From NCBI RefSeq assembly GCF_001426705.1, contig NZ_LMFC01000001.1, positions 1,765,355 to 1,829,354 on the forward strand: DNA of 64,000 nt. The letters run 5' to 3'. This document shows, in pieces, positions 16,989 to 27,697 of this stretch (position 1 is the first letter of the stretch; each line of letters opens with the position of its first letter). This DNA comes from Cellulomonas sp. Root485 (lineage in GTDB: Bacteria; Actinomycetota; Actinomycetes; Actinomycetales; Cellulomonadaceae). The notes below the pieces were generated by a model, which worked only from the letters and a program-made list of their open reading frames with translations, made no database searches and was not told the DNA's origin. The position numbers were made by a program, and so were the translations under genes.

Positions 16989-19900
16989 GGGCCACCTCCA
17001 GGATCTGGTCCCACACGCCGGGCGCGGCGGGGTCGAGGCCGTCGGCCTCGGCCTGCGCGAGAGCGCGGCGGACGCGGGCGTACTCGGTGGGCAGCAGGCG
17101 CGTGAACCGCGCCCGGGTCGAGGGGAAGTCCTCGAGCAGCTGGGCGGCGACCGGCGAGCCGGTCTCGTCGAGGTGCGCGCGCAGGAGCGTCTGCACCACC
17201 ACGGCGTCCTCGTCGTCGAGCGGGTCGAGCGCGAGCTCGTTCGTGCGCACGGCGTCGACGTTCACCAGGGCGGGCACCAGGTCCAGCACGTAGGCCGTGC
17301 CTCCGGACATGCCCGCGCCGAAGTTGCGGCCGGTCCGGCCGAGCACCAGGACGGTCCCACCGGTCATGTACTCGCACCCGTGGTCACCCACGCCCTCGAC
17401 GACCAGCGTGGCGCCGGAGTTCCGGACGCCGAACCGCTCGCCGACCAGGCCGCGCAGGAAGACCTGCCCGGTGGTCGCGCCGTAGCCGATGACGTTGCCG
17501 GCCACCACGTTGTGCTCGCTCGACAGGGCGGCGTTGCGGTCGGGACGCACCACGATGCGCCCGCCGGACAGCCCCTTGCCGACGTAGTCGTTGGCGTCGC
17601 CGAACAGCCGCAGCGTGATGCCCCGCGGCAGGAACGCGCCGAACGACTGGCCGGCCGACCCGGTGAGCGTGACGTCGATGGTGTCGTCCGGCAGCCCGGC
17701 CCCGCCGAAGCGCTTGGTCACCTCGTGGCCGAGCATCGTGCCGACCGTCCGGTTGACGTTGCGGACCGGCAGGTCGATCCGGACCGGCTCGCTGCGCTCG
17801 AGGGCGTCGCCGGCGAGCGCGATCAGGCGGTTGTCGAGCGCACGGTCCAGACCGTGGTCCTGGTCCTTGGTGTGGTGCAGCTCCGTGCCGGCGACGGGCG
17901 ACGGGACGGCGAGCACCGGCGCCAGGTCCAGACCCGAGGCCTTCCAGTGGTCGATCGCCGCACGCGTGTCCAGGAGCTCGACGTGGCCGACGGCCTCCAG
18001 CAGCGTGCGGAAGCCCAGCTGCGCAAGCAGCGCCCGGACCTCCTCGGCGATGAACTCCATGAAGGTCACGACGAACTCGGGCTTGCCGGTGAACCGCGCG
18101 CGCAGCTCCGGGTTCTGCGTGGCGACACCCACCGGGCAGGTGTCGAGGTGGCAGACGCGCATCATGACGCAGCCGGAGACGACGAGCGGCGCGGTGGCGA
18201 AGCCGAACTCCTCGGCGCCGAGCAGCGCACCGATCACCACGTCGCGGCCGGTCTTGAGCTGGCCGTCCACCTGGACGACCACGCGGTCGCGCAGGTTGTT
18301 GAGCACCAGGGTCTGCTGCGTCTCCGCGAGACCGATCTCCCACGGGGTGCCCGCGTGCTTGAGCGACGTCAGCGGGCTCGCGCCGGTGCCGCCGTCGTGA
18401 CCCGAGATGAGCACGACGTCCGAGTGCGCCTTGGCCACGCCCGCCGCGATCGTGCCGACACCGAACTCGCTGACGAGCTTGGTGTGGATCCGGGCGCGCG
18501 GGTTCGCGTTCTTGGCGTCGTGGATCAGCTGCGCCAGGTCCTCGATCGAGTAGATGTCGTGGTGCGGCGGCGGCGAGATGAGGCCCACCCCGGGCGTCGA
18601 GTGCCGGGTCCGGCCGATCCACGGGTACACCTTGTTGCCGGGCAGCTGACCGCCCTCGCCGGGCTTGGCGCCCTGGGCGAGCTTGATCTGGATGTCGTCC
18701 GCGTTGGTCAGGTACTCGCTGGTGACGCCGAACCGGCCGGAGGCGATCTGCTTGATGGCCGACCGGCGCGCCGGGTCGTGCAGGCGCTCCGGGTCCTCGC
18801 CGCCCTCACCGGTGTTCGACTTGCCACCGATGCTGTTCATGGCGATCGCGAGCGTCTCGTGCGCCTCCATGGAGATCGAGCCGTACGACATCGCCCCCGT
18901 GTTGAAGCGCTTGACGATCTCGCTGACCGGCTCGACCTCGTCCAGCGGGACGGGGGTGCGCTCGCCCTCCTTGAAGGCCAGCAGACCGCGCAGGGTCATC
19001 AGGCGCGACGACTGCTCGTCCACCCGGTTGGTGTACTGCTGGAAGACGTCGAACTGCCGCGTCCGCGTGGAGTGCTGGAGCCGGAACACCGTCTCCGGGT
19101 CGAACAGGTGGTCCTCGCCGTCCCGGCGCCACTGGTACTCGCCACCGACCGCGAGCCGCAGGTGCGCCTGCCGGTTGCCGCTGGCGGGGTAGGCGTCCGC
19201 GTGCCGCGCCGCGACCTCGGCCGCGATGACGTCCAGGCCGATGCCGCCGAGGCGGCTCGTGGTGCCCGTGAAGTACTTGTCCACCAGCGGCTGCGACAGC
19301 CCGATGGCCTCGAACACCTGCGCACCGCGATAGGACGCGATCGTGGAGATGCCCATCTTCGACATCACCTTGAGCACGCCCTTGCCGAGCGCCTTGATCA
19401 GGTTGGCGACGGCCTTCTCCGGACCGACGCCCGTGAGGTAGCCGGCCCGCGCGAGGTCCTCGACGGTCTCCATCGCGAGGTACGGGTTGACGGCCGCCGC
19501 GCCGTAGCCGATCAGCAGCGCGACGTGGTGCACCTCGCGCACGTCACCGGCCTCGACGACGAGCGAGATCTGCGTGCGCGTGTGCCGGCGCAGCGTGTGG
19601 TGGTGCACCGCGCTGAGCAGCAGCAGCGACGGGATGGGCGCCAGGTCCGCGTCCGAGTTCCGGTCCGACAGGACCAGGAAGCTCACACCGTCGGCGACGG
19701 CCGCGTCGACCTCGGCGAAGATCTCCTCGAGACGCGCCTCGAGGGCCTCTCCCCCACCGCTGACCTTGTAGAGCCCGCGGATGATGGTCGACCGGTAGCC
19801 GAGCGACGGCGACTTGGCGACGTGCACGATCTTCGCCAGCTGGTCGTTGTCGATCACGGGGAACGGCAGGATCAGCTTGCGGGCGTGCCCCGGGCCGTCC

Positions 19901-21546
19901 TCCAGGAGGTTGGGCTCCGGGCCGATGGCGCCGCCGATCGCGGTCACCAGCTCCTCCCGGATGGCGTCCAGCGGCGGGTTGGTCACCTGGGCGAACATCT
20001 GCGTGAAGTAGTCGAAGAGCATCCGCGGCCGGGTCGAGAGCACCGCGACCGGCGTGTCCGAGCCCATCGCACCCAGCGGCTCCGCGCCCGCGGCGGCCAT
20101 GGGGCTGAGCAGGATCTTCAGCTCCTCCTCGGTGTACCCGAAGGCACGCTGCCGGCGACGCACCGACGCGGCCGAGTGGGCCACGTGCTCGCGCTCGGGC
20201 AGCTGCTGGAGGTACACGGAGTTGTCCCGCACCCAGTCCGCGTACGGACGCTGCGCGGCCAGGGAGGACTTGATCTCCTGGTCGTCGATGATCCGGCCCT
20301 TGCCGGTGTCCACGAGGAACATGCGGCCGGGCTCGAGACGGCCCTTCGCCACGATCGTCGCGGGGTCGATGTCGAGCACCCCGGCCTCCGACGCGCACAC
20401 GACCAGCCCGTCCTCGGTCACCCAGTACCGGCCGGGGCGCAGCCCGTTGCGGTCCTGCACCGAGCCGATCAGGGTGCCGTCCGTGAACGTGATCGCCGCC
20501 GGCCCGTCCCACGGCTCCATAAGGGTCGAGTGGTACTCGTAGAACGCGCGGCGCGACGGCTCCATCTGGGCGTGGTTCTCCCACGCCTCCGGGATCATCA
20601 TCATGACCGCGTGCGGCAGGGTCCGCCCCGCCAGGTGCAGCAGCTCGAGCACCTCGTCGAAGCTGCCCGAGTCCGAGCCGCCGGGCGTACAGACCGGCAG
20701 CAGCGGCGCCAGGTCACCCAGCTCGTCGCTCGCCAGCGTGCCCTCGCGGGCCGCCATCCAGTTGCGGTTGCCACGGACGGTGTTGATCTCGCCGTTGTGG
20801 GCGATCATCCGGAACGGCTGCGCGAGCGGCCACGAGGGGAACGTGTTCGTCGAGAAGCGCGAGTGCACCAGCGCGATCTCGGAGGCGTACCGCGGGTCCG
20901 ACAGGTCCGCGAAGAACGGCTCGAGCTGCCCGGTGGTCAGCATGCCCTTGTACGCGATCGTGCGGGCCGACAACGACGCGAAGTACAGGCCGTGCTCCCG
21001 CTCCGCGCGCTTGCGCAGGCGGTAGGCGCGGCGGTCCAGGTCGATGCCGGACAGCTCCCGGGACGGGTCCGCGACGACGAGCTGGCGGAACACGGGCATG
21101 GAGGCCCGCGCCGTCGGTCCGACGAGGTCCGCCGTCACCACGACCTCGCGCCACGCCAGGACGTCGAGCTTCTCCTCGGCCGCGATGGACTCCAGGGCCG
21201 CGACGGCGACGCGCTGCTCCGTCTCGTCGACGGGCAGGAACGCCATGCCGATCGCGTAGAAGCCGGCCGGCGGGAGCTCGGCGTCGACCACGTCGCGCAG
21301 GAACGCGTCGGGGATCTGCGTGAGGATGCCGGCGCCGTCTCCGCTGTCCTCCTCGGCGCCCACGGCACCGCGGTGGTCAAGGTTGAGCAGCGCGGTCAGG
21401 CCCGCGTCGACGATGTCCCGACCGGGTGTGCCGCGCAGCGTGGCGACGAAGGCGAATCCGCACGCGTCGTGCTCGGCAGCGGGGTCGTAGAGACCCTGCG
21501 GCAGCGGCGCGCGTACTGCGCCAAGGCTCGCGGGCGACGTCGACAT
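16981..21546 (-). CDS. gltB: Glutamate synthase large subunit
   Basis: 1521 residues from the ATG giving MSTSPASLG. The mature enzyme should start at Cys29 (DACGFAF), the glutaminase nucleophile, after removal of a 28-residue propeptide. Further marks are the FMN/glutamate synthase domain ([15 protein letters not shown]) and the iron-sulfur cluster cysteines in [15 protein letters not shown]. It makes two glutamates from glutamine and 2-oxoglutarate. Longer in-frame starts upstream encode non-family sequence. An 80-nt leader with a small hairpin may precede it. Confidence 0.96.
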   Translation of the reverse strand: MSTSPASLGAVRAPLPQGLYDPAAEHDACGFAFVATLRGTPGRDIVDAGLTALLNLDHRGAVGAEEDSGDGAGILTQIPDAFLRDVVDAELPPAGFYAIGMAFLPVDETEQRVAVAALESIAAEEKLDVLAWREVVVTADLVGPTARASMPVFRQLVVADPSRELSGIDLDRRAYRLRKRAEREHGLYFASLSARTIAYKGMLTTGQLEPFFADLSDPRYASEIALVHSRFSTNTFPSWPLAQPFRMIAHNGEINTVRGNRNWMAAREGTLASDELGDLAPLLPVCTPGGSDSGSFDEVLELLHLAGRTLPHAVMMMIPEAWENHAQMEPSRRAFYEYHSTLMEPWDGPAAITFTDGTLIGSVQDRNGLRPGRYWVTEDGLVVCASEAGVLDIDPATIVAKGRLEPGRMFLVDTGKGRIIDDQEIKSSLAAQRPYADWVRDNSVYLQQLPEREHVAHSAASVRRRQRAFGYTEEELKILLSPMAAAGAEPLGAMGSDTPVAVLSTRPRMLFDYFTQMFAQVTNPPLDAIREELVTAIGGAIGPEPNLLEDGPGHARKLILPFPVIDNDQLAKIVHVAKSPSLGYRSTIIRGLYKVSGGGEALEARLEEIFAEVDAAVADGVSFLVLSDRNSDADLAPIPSLLLLSAVHHHTLRRHTRTQISLVVEAGDVREVHHVALLIGYGAAAVNPYLAMETVEDLARAGYLTGVGPEKAVANLIKALGKGVLKVMSKMGISTIASYRGAQVFEAIGLSQPLVDKYFTGTTSRLGGIGLDVIAAEVAARHADAYPASGNRQAHLRLAVGGEYQWRRDGEDHLFDPETVFRLQHSTRTRQFDVFQQYTNRVDEQSSRLMTLRGLLAFKEGERTPVPLDEVEPVSEIVKRFNTGAMSYGSISMEAHETLAIAMNSIGGKSNTGEGGEDPERLHDPARRSAIKQIASGRFGVTSEYLTNADDIQIKLAQGAKPGEGGQLPGNKVYPWIGRTRHSTPGVGLISPPPHHDIYSIEDLAQLIHDAKNANPRARIHTKLVSEFGVGTIAAGVAKAHSDVVLISGHDGGTGASPLTSLKHAGTPWEIGLAETQQTLVLNNLRDRVVVQVDGQLKTGRDVVIGALLGAEEFGFATAPLVVSGCVMMRVCHLDTCPVGVATQNPELRARFTGKPEFVVTFMEFIAEEVRALLAQLGFRTLLEAVGHVELLDTRAAIDHWKASGLDLAPVLAVPSPVAGTELHHTKDQDHGLDRALDNRLIALAGDALERSEPVRIDLPVRNVNRTVGTMLGHEVTKRFGGAGLPDDTIDVTLTGSAGQSFGAFLPRGITLRLFGDANDYVGKGLSGGRIVVRPDRNAALSSEHNVVAGNVIGYGATTGQVFLRGLVGERFGVRNSGATLVVEGVGDHGCEYMTGGTVLVLGRTGRNFGAGMSGGTAYVLDLVPALVNVDAVRTNELALDPLDDEDAVVVQTLLRAHLDETGSPVAAQLLEDFPSTRARFTRLLPTEYARVRRALAQAEADGLDPAAPGVWDQILEVARG

Positions 21547-21564
21547 CTGCACCGTCCTCACGGT

Positions 21565-21581
21565 CCCCGACGAGGTCGGGG
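21565..21581 (-). promoter_or_regulatory. Short perfect hairpin in the gltB leader
   Basis: CCCCGAC (21565-21571) and GTCGGGG (21575-21581) form a 7-bp stem with a 3-nt loop, 19 bp upstream of the gltB ATG. A -10-like TATCGT on the minus strand lies about 50 bp further upstream, so the hairpin would be in the 5' leader. Role unknown. Confidence 0.4.
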
Positions 21582-21697
21582 AATTGCACGAACAAGGGGG
21601 GAACGGGGACGTCGTCGGCCCAGTCATGGTGACGATACAGCGCGGTGGATGGACCGCCCGCATCGGGTGCGGAGCAGGGTGACCGCTCGCCCGCGGG

Positions 21698-22579
21698 TCA
21701 GCGGGCGGGATCGGTCGCGATCTCCTCGTCGTCCTGCACGGTGGGGGGTGCCAGCAGGAGGGTCGTGTCACGTCCTGGGTGCCGGCGCCCGACCACCACG
21801 AACGCTACCAGCGCCCCGAGGCCGACGATGATCGACGTCCAGACGTTGATCCGCAGACCCAGGAACTCGTGCGCCGGGTCGATGCGGAGCATCTCGATCC
21901 AGAGCCGGCCGCTGGTGTAGATCACGACGTAGAGCAGGAACACGCGCCCGTAGCCGAGCTGGAGCTTGCGGTCGAGCCAGATCAGCAGGGCCGCACCGGC
22001 CAGGTTCCAGACCATCTCGTAGAGGAACGTCGGGTGGTACAGCGTGCCCGCGGGGTCGCCGACGGGCATGTGGGCGGCGTCGATGCGCAGCCCCCAGGGC
22101 AGTGTCGTCGGGCCGCCGTACAGCTCCTGGTTGAACCAGTTGCCGAGTCGGCCGATCGCCTGGGCCACGAGCAGGCCGGGGGCCAGCGCGTCGGCCCACG
22201 GGGCGAGCCTGACGCCCTGCCTGCGGCAGCCGATCCAGGCACCGACTCCCCCGAGCGCGACCGCTCCCCAGATGCCGAGGCCGCCCTCCCAGATGTACAG
22301 GGCGCGGACGGGGTCCCCGCCGACGCCGAAGTACGCGTCGGGCGAGGTGATCACATGGTAGATCCGGCCGCCGACGATGCCGAACGGCACGGCCCAGAAC
22401 GCGATCTCCAGGGTGGTGTCCGGCTCGCCCCCGCGCTCGATCCACCGGCGCCGCGTCATCCACAGCGCCACGACGATGCCGAGCAGGATCGCGAACGCGT
22501 ACGCGCGCAGCGGGAACGGGCCGAGGTGCCAGACGCCGGTCGACGGGCTCGGGATCGCGAGCGGCAGCACGGCGCTCAC
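21698..22579 (-). CDS. lgt: Prolipoprotein diacylglyceryl transferase
   Basis: 293 residues, seven predicted membrane helices. The Lgt signature [15 protein letters not shown] is intact, with the conserved [11 protein letters not shown] and LYHPTFLYE segments. It adds diacylglycerol to the lipobox cysteine of lipoproteins; a client in this window is the FKBP lipoprotein near 34.2-35.1 kb. The GTG start overlaps the trpA stop (GTGA), placing it last in the trpC-trpB-trpA-lgt unit, a common actinobacterial arrangement. Confidence 0.95.
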   Translation of the reverse strand: MSAVLPLAIPSPSTGVWHLGPFPLRAYAFAILLGIVVALWMTRRRWIERGGEPDTTLEIAFWAVPFGIVGGRIYHVITSPDAYFGVGGDPVRALYIWEGGLGIWGAVALGGVGAWIGCRRQGVRLAPWADALAPGLLVAQAIGRLGNWFNQELYGGPTTLPWGLRIDAAHMPVGDPAGTLYHPTFLYEMVWNLAGAALLIWLDRKLQLGYGRVFLLYVVIYTSGRLWIEMLRIDPAHEFLGLRINVWTSIIVGLGALVAFVVVGRRHPGRDTTLLLAPPTVQDDEEIATDPAR

Positions 22580-23400
22580 GGCGCGCTCCTCGTCGCTGAC
22601 CGGACGCCCTCGGCGAGGTCAGCCGTCAGGCGGGCCAACGCTCCTCGCCCGGCCGCGTCGTCGGCCGCGTCCAGCAGCGTGCGCACGAGCGCCGAGCCGA
22701 CGATCACGCCGTCGGCGTACCGGGCGATCTCGGCGGCCTGCTCGGGCCGGGAGACGCCGAGCCCGACACACACGCGCTCGGCACCGGCCGCGCGGGTGTG
22801 GGCGACGAGCTCTTCCGCCTTCGAGCCGACCGTCGCGCGCTCGCCCGTCACGCCCATGGTGGAGGCCGCGTAGACGAACCCGCGGGAGGCGGCCGCCGTG
22901 GAGGCCAGCCGCTCGGGCGTCGAGCTGGGCGCGACCAGGAACACGCGGTCCAGGCCGTGCGCGTCCGAGGCGGCGATCCAGTCGCCTGCCTCGTCGGGGA
23001 TGAGGTCGGGAGTGATGAGCCCGGCGCCGCCGGCTGCCGCGAGGTCCCGCGCGAACGCGTCGACCCCGTAGCGCAGCACCAGGTTCCAGTACGTCATCAC
23101 GAGGATGGGCGCACCGCGTCCGGCGACCTGCTCGACCGCGCGGATGGTGTCGCCCACCTTGGTCCCCCCGGCCAGCGCCGCGTCGACCGCGCGCTGGACG
23201 GTGGGACCGTCCATGACGGGGTCGCTGTACGGCACGCCGAGCTCCACGACGTCGGCGCCGGCGTCGATCATCGTGCGGACAGCCGCCACGGACCCGTCGA
23301 CCGTCGGGTAGCCCACCGGCAGGTAGCCGATCAGCGCCGGGCGCCCGAGGGCGTCGAGGTGCTCCGCCACCTGGGACCGGACCGCAACCGCGCCGCTCAC
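22576..23400 (-). CDS. trpA: Tryptophan synthase alpha subunit
   Basis: 274 residues. The TIM-barrel aldolase that cleaves indole-3-glycerol phosphate. The catalytic acidic residue lies in [17 protein letters not shown], and the phosphate-binding GVTGERA and GLGVSRPEQ loops are present. The GTG start overlaps the trpB stop by 4 bp. Confidence 0.96.
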   Translation of the reverse strand: MSGAVAVRSQVAEHLDALGRPALIGYLPVGYPTVDGSVAAVRTMIDAGADVVELGVPYSDPVMDGPTVQRAVDAALAGGTKVGDTIRAVEQVAGRGAPILVMTYWNLVLRYGVDAFARDLAAAGGAGLITPDLIPDEAGDWIAASDAHGLDRVFLVAPSSTPERLASTAAASRGFVYAASTMGVTGERATVGSKAEELVAHTRAAGAERVCVGLGVSRPEQAAEIARYADGVIVGSALVRTLLDAADDAAGRGALARLTADLAEGVRSATRSAP

Positions 23401-24713
23401 AGCTGTTCTCCCTGATCAGCCAGCACGACGGGCTCGTCCTCGATGAGGTCGAACCATGCCGCAGCGGTGGCCACGTCCTTGTCCCCGCGTCCCGAGAGGT
23501 TGATCAGCAGCACCGGCTCGTGGCCGTCGTCGCCGGTCCAGCCCGCCAGCTCGTCGCCCAGCTGGATGGCGCCCGCCAGGGCGTGCGCGGACTCGATCGC
23601 CGGGATGATCCCCTCGGTCCGGCACAGGATACGGAACGCCTCCATGGCCTCGTCGTCGGTCACCGGCCGGTACTCCGCACGCCCGATGTCGTGCAGCCAG
23701 GCGTGCTCGGGCCCGACGCTCGGGTAGTCCAGACCGGCCGACACCGAGTGGCTGGGCAGCGTCTGCCCGTCCTCGTCCTGCAGCAGGTACGACTTGGCGC
23801 CGTGCAGCACCCCGGGCTCCCCGCCCGAGAACCGTGCGGCGTGCCGGCCCGAGGAGATCCCCGCGCCGCCCGCCTCGAAGCCGAAGAGGCGCACGCCCGG
23901 GTCGTCGAGGAACGCGTTGAAGATGCCCATCGCGTTCGACCCGCCGCCCACGCACGCGGCGACCGCGTCGGGCAGCCGCCCGATCTCCTCGAGGAGCTGC
24001 GCCTTGGCCTCCTCGCCGATGATCTTGTGGAAGTCGCGCACCATCTCGGGGAACGGGTGCGGCCCCGTGACGGTGCCGAGCAGGTAGTGCGTCGTGTCGA
24101 CGTTGGCCACCCAGTCGCGCAGCGCCTCGTTGATCGCGTCCTTGAGCGTCCTCGTCCCGATGGTCACGGGGATCACCTCGGCGCCGAGCAGCCGCATGCG
24201 CGCGACGTTGAGCGCCTGCCGGCGCGTGTCCTCCTCGCCCATGTAGACGACGCACTCGAGGTCGAGCAGTGCGGCAGCCGTCGCGGTCGCCACGCCGTGC
24301 TGACCCGCGCCCGTCTCCGCGATCACGCGCGTCTTGCCCATGCGCTTGACCAGCAGGGCCTGCCCGAGCACGTTGTTGATCTTGTGCGAGCCCGTGTGGT
24401 TGAGGTCCTCGCGCTTGAGGAACACCCGCACGCCCGGCGCGACGTGCTGCGCGAAGCGCGGCACCTCGGTCAGCGGGCTGGGCCGGCCGGTGTAGGTGCG
24501 GTGCAACCGCGCGAGCTCACGCCCGAACGCCGGGTCCGCCAACGCCTTGTGGTACGCCGTGTCCAGCTCGTCCAGCGCCGCGATCAGCGCCTCGGGCACG
24601 AACCGGCCGCCGAACTCGCCGAAGTACGGTCCGGCGTGGGTGGACAGCGGGCCACTCGCGGTGGCCTCGAGCAGCTTCTCCGACAGGGCCTCGACGGTCG
24701 GCCGACCGGTCAC
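23397..24713 (-). CDS. trpB: Tryptophan synthase beta subunit
   Basis: 438 residues. The PLP lysine lies in [14 protein letters not shown] and the phosphate-binding loop in [10 protein letters not shown]. It condenses indole with serine. The N terminus [14 protein letters not shown] is typical. The GTG start overlaps the trpC stop (GTGA), so trpC, trpB and trpA are linked by successive 4-bp overlaps. Confidence 0.97.
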   Translation of the reverse strand: MTGRPTVEALSEKLLEATASGPLSTHAGPYFGEFGGRFVPEALIAALDELDTAYHKALADPAFGRELARLHRTYTGRPSPLTEVPRFAQHVAPGVRVFLKREDLNHTGSHKINNVLGQALLVKRMGKTRVIAETGAGQHGVATATAAALLDLECVVYMGEEDTRRQALNVARMRLLGAEVIPVTIGTRTLKDAINEALRDWVANVDTTHYLLGTVTGPHPFPEMVRDFHKIIGEEAKAQLLEEIGRLPDAVAACVGGGSNAMGIFNAFLDDPGVRLFGFEAGGAGISSGRHAARFSGGEPGVLHGAKSYLLQDEDGQTLPSHSVSAGLDYPSVGPEHAWLHDIGRAEYRPVTDDEAMEAFRILCRTEGIIPAIESAHALAGAIQLGDELAGWTGDDGHEPVLLINLSGRGDKDVATAAAWFDLIEDEPVVLADQGEQL

Positions 24714-25522
24714 TGGCGCACCGCCCGCAGAGACGGATGGGCACCCGCTGCGACGAGGTCGGCGACCGACTCGCGCGGGGCGTCGTCCGTGACCAGCGCC
24801 TCGCCGACGAGCACGGCGTCCGCACCGGCGCGGGCGTAGTCCATGACGTCGTGCGGCCCGCGGACCCCGGACTCGGCGATCTTGACGATGTGCGACGGGA
24901 TGGCCGGCGCCACCCGGGCGAACGTGGTGCGGTCCACCTCGAGCGAGCGCAGGTCACGGGCGTTGACGCCGATCACGCGGGCACCCGCGTCGGCGGCCCG
25001 GGAGACCTCCTCGACGTCGTGCACCTCGACCAGGGCGGTCATGCCCAGGGAGTGCACGCGCTCGACGAGGGACTCGAGCACGGTCTGCTCCAGGGCAGCC
25101 ACGATGAGGAGCACGAGGTCGGCGCCGTGCGCGCGGGCCTCCCACACCTGGTACGGCGTGACGACGAAGTCCTTGCGCAGGACCGGGATGTCCACCCGGG
25201 CGCGGACGGCGTCGAGGTCCGCCAGCGAGCCGTGGAACCGGCGCTCCTCGGTGAGCACCGAGATGACCGCGGCGCCACCCTTCTCGTACTCGGCCGCGAG
25301 GGCCGCGGGGTCCTTGATGGTGGCGAGCGCTCCCTTGCTGGGGCTCGAGCGCTTCACCTCGGCGATCACCCGGACCGCGTCCTCGGCGCGCAGGCGACCC
25401 ACGCACTCGATCGCGGACTCTCGGCGGCGGGCCCGCTCCTTCACCGTCGCGAGCGGCGTGGCCTGCTCCCGGACGGCGAGGTCCTGCCTGACTCCCGCGA
25501 CGATGTCGTCCAGCACGGTCAT
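24710..25522 (-). CDS. trpC: Indole-3-glycerol phosphate synthase
   Basis: 270 residues from the ATG giving [10 protein letters not shown]. Family marks: [13 protein letters not shown] with the catalytic lysine, [17 protein letters not shown] and the C-terminal [13 protein letters not shown] purine-rich GGAGAAGG precedes the ATG. The stop of a 26-codon upstream frame (MAHW...) overlaps this start as ATGA. There is no trpF fusion, as expected in actinobacteria that use PriA. Confidence 0.95.
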   Translation of the reverse strand: MTVLDDIVAGVRQDLAVREQATPLATVKERARRRESAIECVGRLRAEDAVRVIAEVKRSSPSKGALATIKDPAALAAEYEKGGAAVISVLTEERRFHGSLADLDAVRARVDIPVLRKDFVVTPYQVWEARAHGADLVLLIVAALEQTVLESLVERVHSLGMTALVEVHDVEEVSRAADAGARVIGVNARDLRSLEVDRTTFARVAPAIPSHIVKIAESGVRGPHDVMDYARAGADAVLVGEALVTDDAPRESVADLVAAGAHPSLRAVRQ

Positions 25523-25599
25523 CGAGAACTCACCTTCTCCCCCGGTCGGTTCCGGACCTGCTGCTCGCCGTCGGTCGTGGCGGCGGTCCAGTGAGCCAT
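25519..25599 (-). CDS. Candidate trpC leader peptide
   Basis: A 26-residue frame starting [15 protein letters not shown] with a single Trp at position 4; its TGA overlaps the trpC ATG (ATGA). This is the coupling style used throughout the operon. However, no ribosome site precedes it, and a TACGAT box overlaps its ATG, so transcription could begin inside it. Whether it is translated or senses tryptophan is unknown. Confidence 0.3.
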   Translation of the reverse strand: MAHWTAATTDGEQQVRNRPGEKVSSR

Positions 25600-25655
25600 C
25601 GTAGAACGGTCCCGGAGTGACCCCGACCACAGGTCAGTTGCTGGGACACGCCTCC

Positions 25656-26129
25656 TCACGGAGCCAGCCACGGAGCCAGCACAGGGAGGTTGCGCGCCAC
25701 CCCGAACCCGACCACCACCACCAGGAGCAGCCACGCCGCCCAGGTGGGTGCGGGCCCCACGCGGCGACCTCGCGCCGCGCGGGCGACCCAGCGCCCCCAC
25801 AGCGCGACCACGAGCGGCACGGCGAGCACCCACAGCGGGTTCATCGACCAGGCTCCGGCCAGGTCGGCGTGCGCCAGGTCGTGGGTCGCCCGCAGCCCGC
25901 CGCACGCCGGGCACAGGATGCCCGTCAGCGCGAACAGCGGGCAGCCTCCGTAGCTCCCCGTCACGTGCGGGTCCCGCACGGCGAGCAGCACCGTCGCGGC
26001 CGCGACCACCCCCGCGGTGACGAGCGGTGCCACCAGGGACGCACGACGGCCCGCCGCGTCCGACGCGGGTGCGTCGGACGGCAGCGGGCCGGTCGGCAGT
26101 ACCTGCGGACCGTCGTCGACGGTCGGCAC
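25656..26129 (-). CDS. DUF2752 family membrane protein
   Basis: 157 residues. The DUF2752 motif is clear: CPLFALTGILCPACGGLRATHDL, shortened here to its key parts CP, TG, CPACG and RATHDL, followed by three hydrophobic segments. Function unknown. The GTG start lies 1 bp from the stop of the DUF4190-like gene, so they form one unit inside the trp region. Confidence 0.85.
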   Translation of the reverse strand: MPTVDDGPQVLPTGPLPSDAPASDAAGRRASLVAPLVTAGVVAAATVLLAVRDPHVTGSYGGCPLFALTGILCPACGGLRATHDLAHADLAGAWSMNPLWVLAVPLVVALWGRWVARAARGRRVGPAPTWAAWLLLVVVVGFGVARNLPVLAPWLAP

Positions 26130-26130
26130 G

Positions 26131-26643
26131 TCAGTAGCCCGAGTTGTAGCCCTCGTTGAACGCGTCCCGGAAGTCGGCGTTCGCGAACAGCACGGCGAAG
26201 AGGATGATGCCGAGCACCGAGAGCGCGATCGCGATCCAGCCGAGGATGACGCCGGCCGTCGCCATGCCACCGTTGTTCGCCTCGCCGCGCGCGACCGCCT
26301 TCTTGGCGTTGTTGCCGACGATCACCGCCGGGATGCCGGTGAGGAAGCCGCACGAGAGCACGAACGACACGATGCCGAGCACCAGCGACCAGACCGCGAG
26401 GCTGTTCTTCGGGTAGACGGCGCCGTAGCCACCACCAGGCTGCCCGTAGCCGCTCGGAGCAGAGCCGTAGGGGGCCGCGGAAGGGTACTGCGGCGCACCG
26501 GCGCCCGGGTACGGAGGCGGCGCGGCTGGTCCCTGGGAGTACGGCGGTGGTGCGGCGGGGTACTGCGGGGCCCCGCCGGGGTCCTGCGGCGGCTGTGGGT
26601 CTCCGCTCCCGTACGGGTTCTGCGGCTCGTTGGGGGTCGACAT
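26131..26643 (-). CDS. Proline/glycine-rich DUF4190-like membrane protein
   Basis: 170 residues. The first 85 are a low-complexity Pro-Tyr-Gly-Ala tract, probably cytoplasmic and disordered. Then come two hydrophobic segments within LAVWSLVLGIVSF and GVILGWIAIALSV, which fit DUF4190. The ATG follows GAGGAGG closely. No function is known. It lies between the HGxxPAAW gene and the DUF2752 gene. Confidence 0.8.
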   Translation of the reverse strand: MSTPNEPQNPYGSGDPQPPQDPGGAPQYPAAPPPYSQGPAAPPPYPGAGAPQYPSAAPYGSAPSGYGQPGGGYGAVYPKNSLAVWSLVLGIVSFVLSCGFLTGIPAVIVGNNAKKAVARGEANNGGMATAGVILGWIAIALSVLGIILFAVLFANADFRDAFNEGYNSGY

Positions 26644-26702
26644 CGGTCCTCCTCGGTCGCGTGCGCTCACCCTGTCCGGGCGGCGGTGGAGCTGGGTGCG
26701 GG

Positions 26703-27008
26703 TCAGTGCCCGCCGGTACGTGCCTGACGGGCACGCGTCTTGTCGCCGCCCTGACCGTGACCGGACGCCTGCAGCGCCTTGCCGGCGATCAGGCCGGCCG
26801 CGACGAGCGCCATGCCGAGCCAGAACAGCCAGACCATCGCGAACAGGACGCCGAGGCCGGCGATGGTGAACGCGATGACCACCGAGTACGTGGTGACCCA
26901 GGCGGCGAGCGTCTTCCCGTGGTTGGTCGGGGCGGCCGTCGGCGGCAGGTGCATCGTCTCGGTCGTCGTGGCGTTCTGCGCGCGGTGCGCGAGGGTGTTG
27001 TCAGCCAT
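26703..27008 (-). CDS. HGxxPAAW family membrane protein
   Basis: 101 residues. The diagnostic segment is NHGKTLAAWVTTY (Pro replaced by Leu relative to HGxTPAAW), followed by two membrane helices and a basic tail. This actinobacterial family is usually found beside trp genes, as here. The ATG gives MADNTLAHR; an upstream in-frame ATG would add 12 residues. Confidence 0.85.
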   Translation of the reverse strand: MADNTLAHRAQNATTTETMHLPPTAAPTNHGKTLAAWVTTYSVVIAFTIAGLGVLFAMVWLFWLGMALVAAGLIAGKALQASGHGQGGDKTRARQARTGGH

Positions 27009-27088
27009 CAGTGTGGTGCCCTTCGTGCTCGGTTCTGCGCTCACCCTATCCGACCGTCCCGGTGCGGCCCGGCATGCGCCGCCGCACG

Positions 27089-27697
27089 TCAGGACGGGTC
27101 GTCACCACGGCTGAGCGCGTCCCAGTCGGACCGTTCGTCGGGCTTCTCGTCAATCACCGCTGCGGCCTCCGCAGCCCTGCTCCCCGGCGCGACCTCGTGC
27201 CGCTGGGACGGCCCCGACCACGCACGTGAGGCGCGCACGAACCAGATGCCGGCCAGGGCGTCGAGGATCCCGGTGCCGACGGCGAGCCACGGCCAGACGG
27301 TCGTCGTGACCGGGCCCGCCAGCGTTCCGACGCCCGTCTCGGCGGCGACCACCGGCGTGACCGCCGCGACCGGGTCCGTCGTCGCCCCGAGCGTGGTGGC
27401 CACGACGAGCACGCCGCACGCGACCACGACGGCGGCCACGACCCAGCGGCCCGCTCGCCCGACCAGTCCCACCGCGGCGGCGGCCGCGAGGATCGCGACC
27501 GCGGCCGCCAGGACGGCCGGAGCCGCCTGAGAGCCGCTGACCTCGACCGTCACCGTGCCCTGCAGCGCGGTCGTGCCCGTCGTCGTGAACCACGTGGGCA
27601 CCGCGACGACCGCGGTCAGGCCCGCCAGGACGAGCAGGGCACCCGCCGCCCGTCCTCGGCCGGACCGGCGGCGGCCGGCGCCCTGCGGGACGGTCAC
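27089..27697 (-). CDS. Trp biosynthesis-associated membrane protein (TIGR02234)
   Basis: 202 residues, four predicted membrane helices and a conserved acidic tail ending in SDWDALSRGDDPS, the family hallmark. The GTG start overlaps the trpE stop (GTGA). It is nearly always found with actinobacterial trp genes; a role in tryptophan precursor handling has been supposed but not shown. Confidence 0.9.
   Translation of the reverse strand: MTVPQGAGRRRSGRGRAAGALLVLAGLTAVVAVPTWFTTTGTTALQGTVTVEVSGSQAAPAVLAAAVAILAAAAAVGLVGRAGRWVVAAVVVACGVLVVATTLGATTDPVAAVTPVVAAETGVGTLAGPVTTTVWPWLAVGTGILDALAGIWFVRASRAWSGPSQRHEVAPGSRAAEAAAVIDEKPDERSDWDALSRGDDPS

Noticed and set aside
16447..21831. Very long open frame on the + strand opposite gltB
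   Set aside because: It mirrors the codon pattern of gltB in a high-GC genome, encodes His/Arg/Val-rich sequence without any domain, and gltB itself is certain.
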